From assembly GCF_012524115.1 (NCBI RefSeq), contig NZ_JAAZWB010000081.1, positions 164,273 to 228,272 of the forward strand: DNA of 64,000 bases, in the 5' to 3' direction. A model generated the notes under the pieces. That model saw only the letters and a list, made by a program, of their open reading frames with translations. It ran no database searches and was not told the DNA's origin. The position numbers were made by a program, and so were the translations under genes. Below, one piece after another: positions 16,296 through 26,428 of this stretch. Position 1 is the first letter of the stretch. Every line of letters starts with the position of its first letter. This DNA is from Bacillus sp. RO1. Lineage in GTDB: Bacteria > Bacillota > Bacilli > Bacillales > Bacillaceae_I.

Positions 16296-16618
16296 TCTAG
16301 CAAGCTGCCGGCTTTCTTTTTCAAGTAATAAGAAAGTATGGGATAAATGAAGCGATTTATTCAATAATGACAATCCATATATTTACATAAAGCTACCAGA
16401 TATGGAGTGTTTCCAAAAGGATTATTCCTCTTGCATTTCTCTTGAGCTTCCAATCATTCTCTGAAATAATGGTAATTAAAAAGAAATTACTAGAAAAGGG
16501 ACCTAACCGATGCGAAAAATGCCCGTCGTTTCTGTCCGGAATATTAGAAATATCACTTAATATTGATATCTACTTACCATACGTATGGCGCATATTTAAA
16601 AACAAGGAGGATACCACC

Positions 16619-17182
16619 ATGAAAACCGAAGAACAATTTTTCCAAGAAGGAAAGTCCATTCAAACATATATGGATGAAATGAGTATGTTAAAAGAGGAAA
16701 GCTTATCGGTCTATAAAAGATTTCAATTGCCTGCAGATGGATTGGTAGAAAAGCTGCGACAGCACTCCCTGCATTTTCTCACCATAACAGAAGATTGGTG
16801 CGGTGACGCTATGATGATCAACCCAGTGATCCGCAAAGTTGCTGAGGCTGCTGACATAGATTTCAGGGTTACTCTGAGAGATGCAGACACCAGTCTAATT
16901 GACCGTCATCTGACAAATGGGGGGCGGGCAATTCCCATGATTTTAATTTTGAGCGAACAAGGCGAACTTTTAGGGAAATGGGGACCACGTGCACCTGAAG
17001 TACAACAGATTGTAGATCAATTCCGCGGGGCACTGCCACCTAAGGAAGATCCTACTTTTGCAGAAAAGCAAAAGGAAGTCATTGCTACTTTAAGAGAGAG
17101 ATATGTAGACGAGGAAACTCTATGGACATACGTGTATGATAGTTTTAAGAATACATTGATGAGTGTGATGGAAGAAGAATAG
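16619..17182 (+). CDS. thioredoxin-like fold protein (thioredoxin_9 type)
   Basis: A 187-residue cytosolic protein. The start at 16619 follows AAGGAGG; the frame upstream is intergenic. It carries ITEDWCGDAMMINPVI, the altered active-site motif WCGD with one Cys, and a cis-Pro-like RAIPMILIL. This matches the Firmicute thioredoxin_9 family, often annotated as thioredoxin family protein. Physiological partner is unknown. It stands alone between repeat-rich gaps. Confidence 0.78.
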   Translation: MKTEEQFFQEGKSIQTYMDEMSMLKEESLSVYKRFQLPADGLVEKLRQHSLHFLTITEDWCGDAMMINPVIRKVAEAADIDFRVTLRDADTSLIDRHLTNGGRAIPMILILSEQGELLGKWGPRAPEVQQIVDQFRGALPPKEDPTFAEKQKEVIATLRERYVDEETLWTYVYDSFKNTLMSVMEEE

Positions 17183-17244
17183 CGGAAACGGGTAGGCTGA
17201 GGTTAAATGAGATAACTGAGGTCTACTTTTTTTGAGGAAGCCAC

Positions 17245-17275
17245 TAAAAGTGGGTCGCGGTTCTTGTCCCTAAAA
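17245..17275. repeat. REP-like repeat copy, GTGGGTCGCG type
   Basis: GTGGGTCGCGGTTCTTGTCCC. In the same gap (17183-17541) the only other feature seen is the terminator of the minus-strand gene. Confidence 0.5.
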
Positions 17276-17383
17276 TCCACAAATTGTTGTCGACACACAG
17301 TCATTTTTGTAGATATTTCTCGGGAAATTGTTGAAATAAGTAAAGTAAGTACATCAAAAAGTGACTCAGAGAGCCAGCTTTAG

Positions 17384-17425
17384 TCAAAAAAACGCCTATG
17401 AATACACTATGGATGTATCATAGGC
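17384..17425 (-). terminator. terminator of the MerR-type gene
   Basis: On the minus strand CGCCTATGATACA, loop, TGTATTCATAGGCG and TTTTTTT. Confidence 0.7.
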
Positions 17426-17541
17426 GATATTATATTTAAGATATTCCTTATTGCGGATCGGATATATGTAGTGATTTTATCAAAAAGATAGGAAATTGCT
17501 CCGTATCTATTGAATAGCGGTAATATCGCCAGACGATACGC

Positions 17542-18252
17542 TTACTTCTTAAACAACGATAACAACCAACCCCAATTACTATTATCCCGCTTCTGCATTT
17601 CTTCTTCTAATCGCTTATTAAAATCATTCTGAGAAACCCACTCTTTTTTCTGCTCGTCTCGCATTTTCTGAATTTCTTCCTGTAGCAATTCCGTTCTTTC
17701 TCTTTCTTGTTCTAAAAGAGTTTCGTAGTGTTCTCTTTGTTCTTCTGTTAATTTATCAATCTTGTTATTCGTTTTTTGTGCCGAATTACCGATACTTGAA
17801 CTAATAAAATGATGGTCCTGCTGAAGCTGAGCTACCGTCGTTTTAATTTGTGACATATCTTGTTTTAGCTGAATGTTCATTTCACGTGCTGCAGCAAGTT
17901 CAGTCGCTAAGTATTTAAAAAACTCCTTCATCTGTTCCGGATCACTTGGTAACGTTTCGCTCGTATCGGGTAGCGATATGTCTGTTTGAGTCGTGTTCTC
18001 TAAGCGCTCTTTTTGTTGCTCTACTATATCGCGTGCTGTGCTGTCGAGAGGCTTGTCCGTATCGCGCAGCGCTACAAGTGCTTTAACATCCGATTCAACA
18101 AATATCCGCCTGTCCCCATCCTTTAAAAACTCGTACCCATTCCGTTCTAGTATCTGTCCATACTTCCGTACAGTAGGGGTGGCAATCCCCACTTCTTCCG
18201 CAACTTCCTTGGTCGAATATGCCCGTTCATTAGGTTGTATATCGTTTCGCAT
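17542..18252 (-). CDS. MerR-type HTH, coiled-coil protein (RacA/DUF3967-like)
   Basis: A 236-residue protein. Residues 10-60 form a MerR-type helix-turn-helix (YSTKEVAEEVGIATPTVRKY, then DGDRRIFVESDV). Residues about 105-220 are a charged coiled coil rich in Glu, Lys and Gln. It ends in NWGWLLSLFKK, a tryptophan-rich tail. This layout is seen in RacA and in DUF3967 proteins of Bacillus plasmids and phages, which bind DNA and may contact the membrane. The exact function is unknown. RacA itself is shorter, so this is not confidently racA. Confidence 0.65.
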   Translation of the reverse strand: MRNDIQPNERAYSTKEVAEEVGIATPTVRKYGQILERNGYEFLKDGDRRIFVESDVKALVALRDTDKPLDSTARDIVEQQKERLENTTQTDISLPDTSETLPSDPEQMKEFFKYLATELAAAREMNIQLKQDMSQIKTTVAQLQQDHHFISSSIGNSAQKTNNKIDKLTEEQREHYETLLEQERERTELLQEEIQKMRDEQKKEWVSQNDFNKRLEEEMQKRDNSNWGWLLSLFKK

Positions 18253-18427
18253 ATCGCACCTCCTTACTTTAATATGAATGTTTTATAAGCTTTTTGCAAG
18301 GGGTATATCGCCTATCATTATAGAGTTTAAGGGAGGTTTTTTTTCGCTTCCCGAAACTTTTTCGTTGCTTTTCACTGTGAAGCCCCCTACACTAAATACA
18401 AATATTCTTAATAAAGAGGGTACAGCC

Positions 18428-19363
18428 ATGAACCAAACAACAGAAAACAAAGAGTTTGCTATAGGGATTGTCTCTGCTGGTTTATCATATATCTTATGGG
18501 GGATTCTCCCTTTATTTTGGAAGCTTGTAGACGATGTGCCTGCCGGAGAGATACTGGCACATCGGATTGTTTGGTCTCTCGTCTTTATGCTGATTATTTT
18601 AGCTGTGTTGCGGAAAATTCCTTCCTTTAAATTGGAGCTTAAGTCTCTTATTACCAACCGGAAACGGCTGATTGGGATCAGCCTTGCTTCTATTTTTATC
18701 AGCATCAACTGGGGCCTTTATATCTGGGCGGTAAATGCCGACCGTATCATTGAAGCGAGCCTCGGCTACTATATCAATCCACTTGTAAGCATCTTACTCG
18801 CTGTCATTGTGTTAAAAGAAAAACTGTCTGGTCTTCAGACAGTGTCCATTATTCTAGCAGGGGCCGGTGTGCTCGTGCTGACTTTCAGTTTTGGTACTTT
18901 TCCATGGGTCGCCATCATGCTTGCCTTAAGTTTTGCCTTTTATGGGCTAATTAAGAAGATGGTTCAAGTGGGTGCTTTAATCGGGCTGGCAATTGAGACA
19001 CTTCTGATTACACCGTTTGCGCTGCTTTTTCTAACTTATGTGCATGCTAAAACTGGTAGTGGAGCTTTTGGTGGAAACCTTAGTGTGACGTTGCTTCTTT
19101 TGCTTGCAGGTGTGGTTACTGCTGTTCCATTGCTCCTTTTTGCAAGTGGTGCAAAAAAAATCCCGCTATCAATGGTCGGTTTACTACAGTATTTTGCCCC
19201 AACCATCAAGCTGATTATGGGCGTTTATTTGTTTCATGAGCCGTTTACTGGCGCGCATCTTGTGGCGTTTATTTGCATATGGGCGGCACTTGGGATTTAT
19301 ACATTTACGTTGATGAGGGGTTGGCAGCTAAGACAAGCAGTTGTACGAACTAAAAGTTTATAA
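18428..19363 (+). CDS. rarD: RarD family EamA transporter
   Basis: A 311-residue drug/metabolite transporter with ten predicted membrane segments in two EamA repeats. SYILWGILPLFWK, INWGLYIWAVN, EASLGYYINPLVS and LQYFAPTIKL are typical of RarD. The start at 18428 follows GAGGG; the frame to 18278 lacks a ribosome site. Substrate is unknown. A terminator follows at 19368. Confidence 0.85.
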   Translation: MNQTTENKEFAIGIVSAGLSYILWGILPLFWKLVDDVPAGEILAHRIVWSLVFMLIILAVLRKIPSFKLELKSLITNRKRLIGISLASIFISINWGLYIWAVNADRIIEASLGYYINPLVSILLAVIVLKEKLSGLQTVSIILAGAGVLVLTFSFGTFPWVAIMLALSFAFYGLIKKMVQVGALIGLAIETLLITPFALLFLTYVHAKTGSGAFGGNLSVTLLLLLAGVVTAVPLLLFASGAKKIPLSMVGLLQYFAPTIKLIMGVYLFHEPFTGAHLVAFICIWAALGIYTFTLMRGWQLRQAVVRTKSL

Positions 19364-19367
19364 ACAA

Positions 19368-19408
19368 AAAGGCTTCTCATCCTTCGATTCATGAGAAGCT
19401 TTTTTGCA
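19368..19408 (+). terminator. terminator after rarD
   Basis: AAGGCTTCTCAT, loop, ATGAGAAGCTTTTTTG. Confidence 0.85.
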
Positions 19409-19645
19409 TTTAAACGTAGAGTTGGGGTAACGAAATGGTCCATGTTGAAGAAAATTAGGATGAATGTATCTTCTACCAAGTCTTTTGGTTTATTTAAGAT
19501 AGTCTATTACTCTCGGATGATGGGTTAAAAAATCTGCGTATATTCGTTGAGATGCCCCAAAAAACCCCAATTTACATAAAAATTTCATCCCTCTAAGATT
19601 AAGGTTAGAACCATGAAAGCCTATAAACTATAAGAGGGTGAGAAG

Positions 19646-22600
19646 ATGAAACGAACCAAACAACAAGCACTATCTGTCTTATTGATTCTTGTACTTTTGC
19701 TTAGTGGATTTGCAACGCAAGCGAGTGCTGGATTTGAGTACTCTAAGGAAACAGATCCTAAATGGGACATGCTGAAAAAAAGTCCAGCAGAGCAAAACAT
19801 CTTCAACATGTTTGAACAAGAGGGCAACGATTCTCTATATGGAGAAAAGGTAGAGTCATCAGATCCAAATGAAAAAGTGAGATTGATAGTTGAAGTAGAG
19901 GATAAGGGAGATTCCTCCCAAACTGAGCAGCAACTAGAAAAAGTGAAATCAACTATTGAAAAAGCTAGAAATGTTTCGGGAAAAGTAAGACATACCTACA
20001 CAGAAGGTTTTTATGGATTCAGTATGGAGTCCACTTTAGGTGAAGCAAAGAACATCCAGAGTATGAACGGTGTAAAGGATGTCCGTATCGCCAAGACCTA
20101 TGAACATACTGTTGTTAACAGCAAGGACTTGGTCGAAGCGATGAATGTATGGACAAAATATAACTATCGGGGAGAGGGAATGGTTGTTGCCATCGTCGAC
20201 TCCGGAATAGATTATCGTCATGAGGCGCTGAAGCTTTCAGAGAATGGAAAAGCACATGCAAAGCTTACACAGAATTCTATCCAGGGGAAGCTGGATGCTA
20301 CAGAAATCGCTGATAAATGGTACACAGACAAGGTGCCTTCAGGCTATGACTGGGCAGACAAAGATGATGATGTGATTCCAGCAAAAAACTCTCATGGTAC
20401 ACATGTGGCAGGTATTGTTGGAGCATTTGAGGAGTCTCAGAAAAAAGCGGTAGGGGTAGCACCTGATGTACAGCTGCTTGCCGAAAAAGTTTTCTCTGAT
20501 AGGAGAGGCTATGCGTATGATGATGATATCGCAGCAGGAATCTACCATGCCGTAGAGCTTGGTGCAGATGTTATCAACTTAAGCTTAGGATCGGATGCAG
20601 GCAGTGTGGATGCGAATGATCCGGTTCAACGTGCAATCCAGTATGCAACAGAGCAAGGGGTACTGGTTGTCGCATCAGCTGGAAATGCTGCATACAGTAC
20701 CAAGCAAAGTCTGTTGGAACGTTCCATGCTACCACTGGCAAAAAACCCAGATATCGGACTTGTTGGAGACCCTGGTATAACGCCATATGCCCTTCAGGTG
20801 GCCTCATCTGAAAATGACTTAATGAAGGTAGATGGTTTTCGTTTAAATGATGGTAGTGTACTAGGTTACCAGATTCAGCCGAATATTAAGAAACCGATTG
20901 ATCATCTGGATGCTACAAAGGAATATGAGGTTGTTTATGTGGGAGAGGGATTGTCGGCAGATTTCAAAAATTTGGGTTCATTAGAAGGGAAAATCGTACT
21001 TTCCAAACCGGCAAAGGCCTATGCTTTCTATACTACAGTTCAAGTAGAAGCAAATAAGAAGGGAGCGGCAGCTGCAATAGTCATTCCTCCACCAGGAGTT
21101 TCGGATTATTCTTATTTGTATTTTAGTCCTTATTCTATTCCTGCGGTCACAACTGAGCAGGAAAAAGGAAATAAGCTGGTTGAACTTTTACAAAGTGGGG
21201 AAAAGGTGACAGTCCAATTATCTGATGAAGGACTATGGGTACAGAATACTGCAACAGAGCCTATGTCTTCCTTTTCGTCCTTTGGTTCACCGACCGATTT
21301 AAGCTTCAAACCGGAAATTACAGCTCCAGGTGGGAAAATCAACTCCACGGTGATCAATAACCAATATGAAACAATGAGTGGAACCTCCATGTCGAGCCCG
21401 CATGTTGCTGCCGGCGGAGCTCTTTTACTTCAAAAGTACTACGGAGAGTGGGAACTTCCTAAAACGATGGAAACTGTCTTAAAAGCAAAGAATGCGTTAA
21501 TGAACACCTCCATGCAGTTAACGAACCCTAAGCATGATAACACACTTTATTCACCACGCAGACAAGGGTCAGGCATGATGAAAATCGAGCAGGCCTTAAC
21601 AACTCCATACTTGCTTGAGCATGTAGGTGTGCCACTTGAACAAGCTGCGTCTGTTGCCCTGAAAGAGATAGACCGTACTTTTGATTTTACATTGAATGTC
21701 GAAGCATTGAACAAGAATTTCGTTCACCCTAGACATCAGTATGAAATCTATGTAGATGTGCTGACAGATGAAACGGAAACAAGAACCTATGAGGGAGTGG
21801 AAAGAGAGTATTTAACTTTAAACTCTATTCCAGTAGAAAATACCTCTATTAAAATTAATGGGAAGCAACAAGAAGAAAGTAGTCATATTCAATACAAGCC
21901 ACACCGAGATGACGAAGTGACCATCTCCATTACCCTGCCAGAAGATCTTAGTAAAGGCCGTTTTGTTGAAGGGTATGTCCGTTTTGTGCCAAAAGGAAGC
22001 TCTGTAAAGGAGTTAACCAATTTATCCATTCCTTTTATGGGCTATTACGGTGATTGGGGTGCTATCTCTAATGTGGATGAAAGCCCAGTAACAGGGGATG
22101 CCTATCTTGGCTACACAGTACTGTGGAATGATTTATTGGAACTGCCATTAGGATACGATGCATCTACAGGAACCTTTGATGCGGAAGCTATAGGGGTCTC
22201 CACACGATCCATCAGTTCGGGTGCTTACCCGTCCTTTACCGCTTTACGGAATTTGAAGGAAATGTCCCTGAGCATTCAAGATGAAAAGGGGAACACCGTA
22301 TCTACCATTGGTAATTTTGAAGAGTTCACCGAAGATGGAAGTCCGTATCCATTCCGTAAAAATATAATGAGCTACCGAAATTACTATTATTCATTTGAGT
22401 ATCCTTTCTGGAATTCACTAGATGACGAAGGAAACATCCTTCAAGATGGTCAGTATTACTATGTATATACTAGTACTCTCGACTATGAAGGTGCAGAGCC
22501 ACAAGAAACGAAAATACCCATAAAAGTCGACACAGTCGCACCTGTAGTGAAGGACCTAAAAGTGACCGCACAGCAGGATGAGACTTATAAGATTACTTGG

Positions 22601-23080
22601 GATGTGGAAGAAGAGGAAACAGGTTATATTGGGAGCTTGATTTGGGTGAATGGATCCTATAAAAACCTTGGAGGCAGTAAATACGAATATATTTCTTCTG
22701 TTGAGCCTGATATTGTCATGGTATCCTCCATTGATGCTGCCAGAAATGTAGGGGTTGGTTATGTCGGCAAAGAAGAATTGAAACACGCAGATCCATTTAT
22801 CAACTACCTTCAAGTATCGGGTACAAATATTAATGAAAACAAACCAGCAAGAATTACTGTCTTTGGCTATAAACGACTTGACTGGCACTTTGTTATTACA
22901 GATGCTGAAGGAAACTCCTTGGAAGAAGCAAACATCGACAATGAACATTCTATTTACGGCCTACGTTGGACTCCTGACGCAGATTATCCAGAAGGAGACT
23001 ACTATGTAACCATAACAGGTACAGACGAAACTGGGCTATCCTTAACGTCCGCACCAAGAAAAATGACATTAAAGAGATAA
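19646..23080 (+). CDS. large extracellular subtilase (S8) with PA insert, Vpr-like
   Basis: A 1144-residue secreted serine protease. The signal peptide is residues 1-28. An inhibitor I9-type propeptide spans about 75-155. The S8 domain has D185 in AIVDSGID, H250 in SHGTHVAG and S581 in GTSMSSPHVAAGG. A PA domain is inserted at about 440-535 (LEGKIVLSKP, AAAAIVIPP). A Fn3-like and further beta domains follow to the end. The architecture matches Vpr and lactocepin-type subtilases; it is longer than Vpr (806 residues). It is probably released or loosely cell-bound, as no LPxT or membrane anchor is seen. The start follows GAGGGTGAGAAG. Confidence 0.92.
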   Translation: MKRTKQQALSVLLILVLLLSGFATQASAGFEYSKETDPKWDMLKKSPAEQNIFNMFEQEGNDSLYGEKVESSDPNEKVRLIVEVEDKGDSSQTEQQLEKVKSTIEKARNVSGKVRHTYTEGFYGFSMESTLGEAKNIQSMNGVKDVRIAKTYEHTVVNSKDLVEAMNVWTKYNYRGEGMVVAIVDSGIDYRHEALKLSENGKAHAKLTQNSIQGKLDATEIADKWYTDKVPSGYDWADKDDDVIPAKNSHGTHVAGIVGAFEESQKKAVGVAPDVQLLAEKVFSDRRGYAYDDDIAAGIYHAVELGADVINLSLGSDAGSVDANDPVQRAIQYATEQGVLVVASAGNAAYSTKQSLLERSMLPLAKNPDIGLVGDPGITPYALQVASSENDLMKVDGFRLNDGSVLGYQIQPNIKKPIDHLDATKEYEVVYVGEGLSADFKNLGSLEGKIVLSKPAKAYAFYTTVQVEANKKGAAAAIVIPPPGVSDYSYLYFSPYSIPAVTTEQEKGNKLVELLQSGEKVTVQLSDEGLWVQNTATEPMSSFSSFGSPTDLSFKPEITAPGGKINSTVINNQYETMSGTSMSSPHVAAGGALLLQKYYGEWELPKTMETVLKAKNALMNTSMQLTNPKHDNTLYSPRRQGSGMMKIEQALTTPYLLEHVGVPLEQAASVALKEIDRTFDFTLNVEALNKNFVHPRHQYEIYVDVLTDETETRTYEGVEREYLTLNSIPVENTSIKINGKQQEESSHIQYKPHRDDEVTISITLPEDLSKGRFVEGYVRFVPKGSSVKELTNLSIPFMGYYGDWGAISNVDESPVTGDAYLGYTVLWNDLLELPLGYDASTGTFDAEAIGVSTRSISSGAYPSFTALRNLKEMSLSIQDEKGNTVSTIGNFEEFTEDGSPYPFRKNIMSYRNYYYSFEYPFWNSLDDEGNILQDGQYYYVYTSTLDYEGAEPQETKIPIKVDTVAPVVKDLKVTAQQDETYKITWDVEEEETGYIGSLIWVNGSYKNLGGSKYEYISSVEPDIVMVSSIDAARNVGVGYVGKEELKHADPFINYLQVSGTNINENKPARITVFGYKRLDWHFVITDAEGNSLEEANIDNEHSIYGLRWTPDADYPEGDYYVTITGTDETGLSLTSAPRKMTLKR

Positions 23081-23087
23081 TTGGTAT

Positions 23088-23126
23088 ACCCAGGCTCCTT
23101 TGCTTATTGGCAAAGGAGTCTATTTT
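23088..23126 (+). terminator. terminator after the subtilase gene
   Basis: GGCTCCTTTGC, loop, GCAAAGGAGTC and a T run. Confidence 0.8.
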
Positions 23127-23255
23127 TTCTTTCAAATAGTAAAGGACTTACGCTAACAAAAGAAGAAGTTAAACATAAGCATTTATTCTCAAGCTTTAAT
23201 AGAGATAGATGTTAGGGTAAAAGCAATTATTACATACATGAAAGGGCGAGTTGAA

Positions 23256-23633
23256 ATGAATAGTAATATACACAAAGAGACATCCATCGTATTTCTCCAA
23301 TTGGTCGTATCAGGAAAAATCCGTGAAGCATTTGAGCGCTATATTCACCACGATTTCCGTCATCACAATCCTTATTTTCGTGGGGACGCTGAATCACTAA
23401 TGGCAGCAATGGAAGAGAACGCAGCTAATAGTCCTAACAAAACGTTTGTAGTGAAGCGTGCAATTGCAGATGGAAATACGGTTGCTGTCCACTCCCATAT
23501 TCAACAGAATCCTGAGGACATCGGAGCCGCAGTTATACATATTTTCCGTTTTGAGGAAGAGAGGATTGTGGAACTATGGGATGTCGGCCAGGCAATTCCA
23601 GAAGAATCACCGAATGAGCACGGGATGTTTTAA
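23256..23633 (+). CDS. SnoaL/NTF2-like protein
   Basis: A 125-residue SnoaL-like cone fold. Visible signatures: YIHHDFRHHNPYFRG, VKRAIADGNTVAVHS and HIFRFEEERIVELWDVGQ. Small Bacillus homologues are annotated as polyketide-cyclase-like or ester cyclase, without known substrate. The start at 23256 is preferred over 23238 because AAAGGGCG precedes it. Confidence 0.78.
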   Translation: MNSNIHKETSIVFLQLVVSGKIREAFERYIHHDFRHHNPYFRGDAESLMAAMEENAANSPNKTFVVKRAIADGNTVAVHSHIQQNPEDIGAAVIHIFRFEEERIVELWDVGQAIPEESPNEHGMF

Positions 23634-23701
23634 TACTTAAAGATGACGGATAAAGCACCATCTTAGGCAATGTCAATTCCATAAAAGTAGGTGAAAAACC
23701 C

Positions 23702-24157
23702 ATGGATTTTTTCAATAAATTTAAAAGTGGAATGAACCGTATCAAAGACAGCAAAGGCATCCCGGTGCCTATTACTGCTTACATGCTGCAAGAGGTGCTT
23801 CAAAGAAACGAAAGGCTGCAGGAGGTTGCAGTGGAAATTACAGAAGGTGAGATTCTTGTCACTGGTAGAGCGGAAGCAGATCTTAAGGTGACCAAGAAGG
23901 ACATCTCCTTCTCCATCACCCTCGAGCCTGTTCAGATGGAAGGAAGAGAGTTAATTTTTAAGATTGCGAAACTTAAACCGTTGAATCTTAGTATTCTTAA
24001 TAAACGCATTTTTGACAAACCGCCGCACCTCGCCTACAAGAGTGGTCATATCAGGATTGATTTTAACGGCTGGGAGCTTGTCAGGAAAATTCCAGTTGGC
24101 AAAATTAAGAGCTATCAGATAGGAGATGGGAAAATTGTAGTGATGGTAGGGGTCTAG
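23702..24157 (+). CDS. conserved hypothetical protein
   Basis: A 151-residue soluble protein with no signal peptide. It begins MDFFNKFKSGMNRIKDS and alternates beta strands (VAVEITEGEILVTGRAEA; ISFSITLEPV). ATG follows AAGTAGGTG. I do not recognise the family. It stands between the NTF2-like gene and a converging membrane protein. Confidence 0.6.
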   Translation: MDFFNKFKSGMNRIKDSKGIPVPITAYMLQEVLQRNERLQEVAVEITEGEILVTGRAEADLKVTKKDISFSITLEPVQMEGRELIFKIAKLKPLNLSILNKRIFDKPPHLAYKSGHIRIDFNGWELVRKIPVGKIKSYQIGDGKIVVMVGV

Positions 24158-24172
24158 TTAAAACCACTATTG

Positions 24173-24445
24173 TTAAATTCTCTTTCTACCCTCCATTTCC
24201 AATTTTTCGCGTTCTTTTTTTTGTTGATGAAGCGCAAGGGGATTTGTGTAAATGCCCAATATATCCCCTTGTTTATATTCTTCAGGTATATGTTGAAGAT
24301 GGTCCTCAGGTTTTACTGAAGTTTGCGCTCTCCGATTTAAACCAGGCAGTATTACTGCGGTGCACAAAATGACCACAATAATCGCCCACAAATTCCCCTT
24401 AATAACAAAAAATATATATATTAACCCCAATAGTATTAACCACAT
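24173..24445 (-). CDS. small membrane protein
   Basis: A 90-residue protein with two N-terminal membrane segments (MWLILLGLIYIFFVI and LWAIIVVILCTAVIL) and a basic cytosolic tail. The start at 24445 follows GGAGG at five bases. Family not recognised. Confidence 0.55.
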   Translation of the reverse strand: MWLILLGLIYIFFVIKGNLWAIIVVILCTAVILPGLNRRAQTSVKPEDHLQHIPEEYKQGDILGIYTNPLALHQQKKEREKLEMEGRKRI

Positions 24446-24690
24446 ATGAGCCTCCAAGTAGAAAAAGTTTCACGACTACATATATGGTGTTTCTTAAAAA
24501 AATATGAGTGAATTTATACTCCATCTATCAGCGAACAATCTAGCATTCTCTATTAAAATCAACACCCCATCAGGACATAAGTCCATGCAACCTCATCTAA
24601 CATACATAGAATAATAGAGAAAGTAGTGCGACGGGTCCCTATTACACCTGACAATCCGTCGCCTATCTTTAAAAGGAGGTGCAACAACAT

Positions 24691-24843
24691 ATGAAATGCT
24701 ACTACTATCTTAGCTCGAAAAAAGATCACCATACACACTGCAAACCAAAACACAAAGATAAGCACGATTGCAAAAAATGCGCAAAAAATTTCCATATCAA
24801 CATTTTTGGTATCAGCATTAATATTGGCGGAAAAGGTCATTGA
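24691..24843 (+). CDS. small Cys/His/Lys-rich protein
   Basis: A 50-residue gene, starting 12 bases after AAAAGGAGGT. The product has a Cys/His/Lys-rich first half (DHHTHCKPKHKDKHDCKKC) and a hydrophobic repeat-like end (FHINIFGISINIGGKGH). A clear terminator follows. Composition fits a metal-binding or spore-surface peptide, but no family is recognised. Confidence 0.65.
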   Translation: MKCYYYLSSKKDHHTHCKPKHKDKHDCKKCAKNFHINIFGISINIGGKGH

Positions 24844-24879
24844 TGATTTGCTTCTTCATGCAAGAACTAATTAATATAG

Positions 24880-24917
24880 TAAAGCTGGCAGAAGGATTTT
24901 CCATTGCCAGCTTTTGC
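24880..24917. terminator. terminator between converging genes
   Basis: AAAGCTGGCA, loop, TGCCAGCTTTT. Confidence 0.8.
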
Positions 24918-24923
24918 TATGAA

Positions 24924-25871
24924 CTATTCCGTCTTTAAGAATTCCAGGAATTCTTCGAGGGTCATATCTTTAACTTCAAAATGTTTTCTTGCAAGTTCTT
25001 CAGTTCCGCCTGTTCCTTCACTTGTTGTATTTAATTTTAAATTATAATAAGGGTGTTCACTGCTACTATATTCTTTTTTTTCATAAAAGAATATCTGGTT
25101 TTCCTGATAAATATTTATATTACCTCTTAAATCTAGGATGACTCCAAAGGCAGAATCATTAAATGAATCTTCGAATACTGGTAGTACTTTATATTTTGTG
25201 TTTACAAATGCCACTACGGGATTTTCATCAAGAGTAAATATGATATACATCTCTTCAAGCTCCGGACTCGAATAATTAAATACTTCCCTACGATCATCCT
25301 CAGGAATGTAACGCTTATCCGGCTCACCAAGTGCAGCAATGACCTCTTCCATACTGTCGCCAATACCTATACCCTTTGCGTTATCGCTTGATACCTTCAG
25401 CTTGAAGTCTCCATTTTCGGCAATATAAAATAAAGGATTTTTTGTTGCAGACTCATCCTTGGTTTCTTCTTCTTCATTTGGAGGGACGGGTTCTTGTTCA
25501 ATAGGAGGGTCTTCTTCCTCCGGTTCCACAAGGTTCTCATCTATCGTCTCGGAATTGTCCATTTCGGAATCCTCAAGCTTTTCATCCGGTATTTTCAATT
25601 CATTATCTTCTGATTCATCAATTTCCGTTATAACGGGTTGTTCATCCGACATGCTAGGTTTATTTTTTGATATGAAATCAAGCTGTGAAAGGGATAGGAT
25701 ACTGATAATCACAATAACTGCAACAAGAGAAGCGTAGTATCTTAATTTTGGTTTCTTCTTCTTTGTATGGATTCTTTTCAAGACATCATTAGATTCTTCT
25801 TCTGAAAAGGCTATATCTTTTAATAGCAGCTGGTTCATATCCTTCTTAAAGGTTTTTAGCTGTTTATCCAT
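24924..25871 (-). CDS. ECF anti-sigma-like membrane protein
   Basis: A 315-residue single-pass protein. The cytosolic N-terminal part (1-45) is followed by a membrane segment (YYASLVAVIVIISILSL), an acidic Glu/Pro-rich linker (about 75-145) and an extracytoplasmic domain with GIGIGDSMEEVIAALGEPD, like the DUF4309/YjgB domain. The ATG at 25871 overlaps the 3' end of the sigma gene (ATGGATAA), so the two are translationally coupled; this fits an anti-sigma partner. The extended frame to 25946 lies inside the sigma gene. Confidence 0.75.
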   Translation of the reverse strand: MDKQLKTFKKDMNQLLLKDIAFSEEESNDVLKRIHTKKKKPKLRYYASLVAVIVIISILSLSQLDFISKNKPSMSDEQPVITEIDESEDNELKIPDEKLEDSEMDNSETIDENLVEPEEEDPPIEQEPVPPNEEEETKDESATKNPLFYIAENGDFKLKVSSDNAKGIGIGDSMEEVIAALGEPDKRYIPEDDRREVFNYSSPELEEMYIIFTLDENPVVAFVNTKYKVLPVFEDSFNDSAFGVILDLRGNINIYQENQIFFYEKKEYSSSEHPYYNLKLNTTSEGTGGTEELARKHFEVKDMTLEEFLEFLKTE

Positions 25872-26406
25872 GGAATCCACTCCTTTCCAAGCTTGATTTA
25901 AGCTTTCCGCGTGCTCTGAAAAGTCTTGTTTTAATGGTGCTTTCACTTAATTGGAGCACCTCACACATTTCTTGGACACTTAATTCTTTATAATAAAATA
26001 AAATGATTACCTCACGAAGCTTGATGGGAAGCTTCATTACATTGCGGATTAACTCTTTTTTTTCCGCTACGCTGACTGCATTTGTTTCAGGAGTATCAAT
26101 ATCAAGCAGCGTTGGTTCGATATCATTCTTCGGTATAAGATTTCGGAAGCTCCATTTTCTTAACGTATCTTTTGACTTGTTTACTGTAATGCGAATCAAC
26201 CAAGTTTTATAAGAACTTTCCTGCCGAAATGTATTAAGATGATGGTAACAACTGATGAAAACTTCCTGGATAATATCCTCGGCAAGTGAGTAATCTCTCA
26301 CATAAAGATAAGCAATACGTTTCAATTCAGTTCCATGTTCTGTCATCAGGTTTTTTAGCAAGATTTCATTTGAATATATCATTTCATGTTCTGCCATTAT
26401 TTCCAT
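25864..26406 (-). CDS. ECF RNA polymerase sigma factor
   Basis: A 180-residue group IV sigma factor. Region 2 contains RIAYLYVRDYSLAEDIIQEVFIS and TWLIRITVNKSKDTLR; region 4 contains LPIKLREVIILFYYKELSVQEM and STIKTRLFRARGKL. The start is preferred at 26406 after GGGAGGAGG; a GTG at 26424 lies inside that site. It is followed by its likely anti-sigma gene. An ECF-type promoter (GTAACC-N16-CGTCTA) lies directly upstream, suggesting positive autoregulation. Confidence 0.9.
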   Translation of the reverse strand: MEIMAEHEMIYSNEILLKNLMTEHGTELKRIAYLYVRDYSLAEDIIQEVFISCYHHLNTFRQESSYKTWLIRITVNKSKDTLRKWSFRNLIPKNDIEPTLLDIDTPETNAVSVAEKKELIRNVMKLPIKLREVIILFYYKELSVQEMCEVLQLSESTIKTRLFRARGKLKSSLERSGFHG

Positions 26407-26428
26407 AATCCTCCTCCCTTTCACATTA

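Noticed and set aside
24559..24840. 93-codon minus-strand frame
   Set aside because: It is the shadow of the 50-residue plus-strand gene, which has a perfect ribosome site and a terminator.
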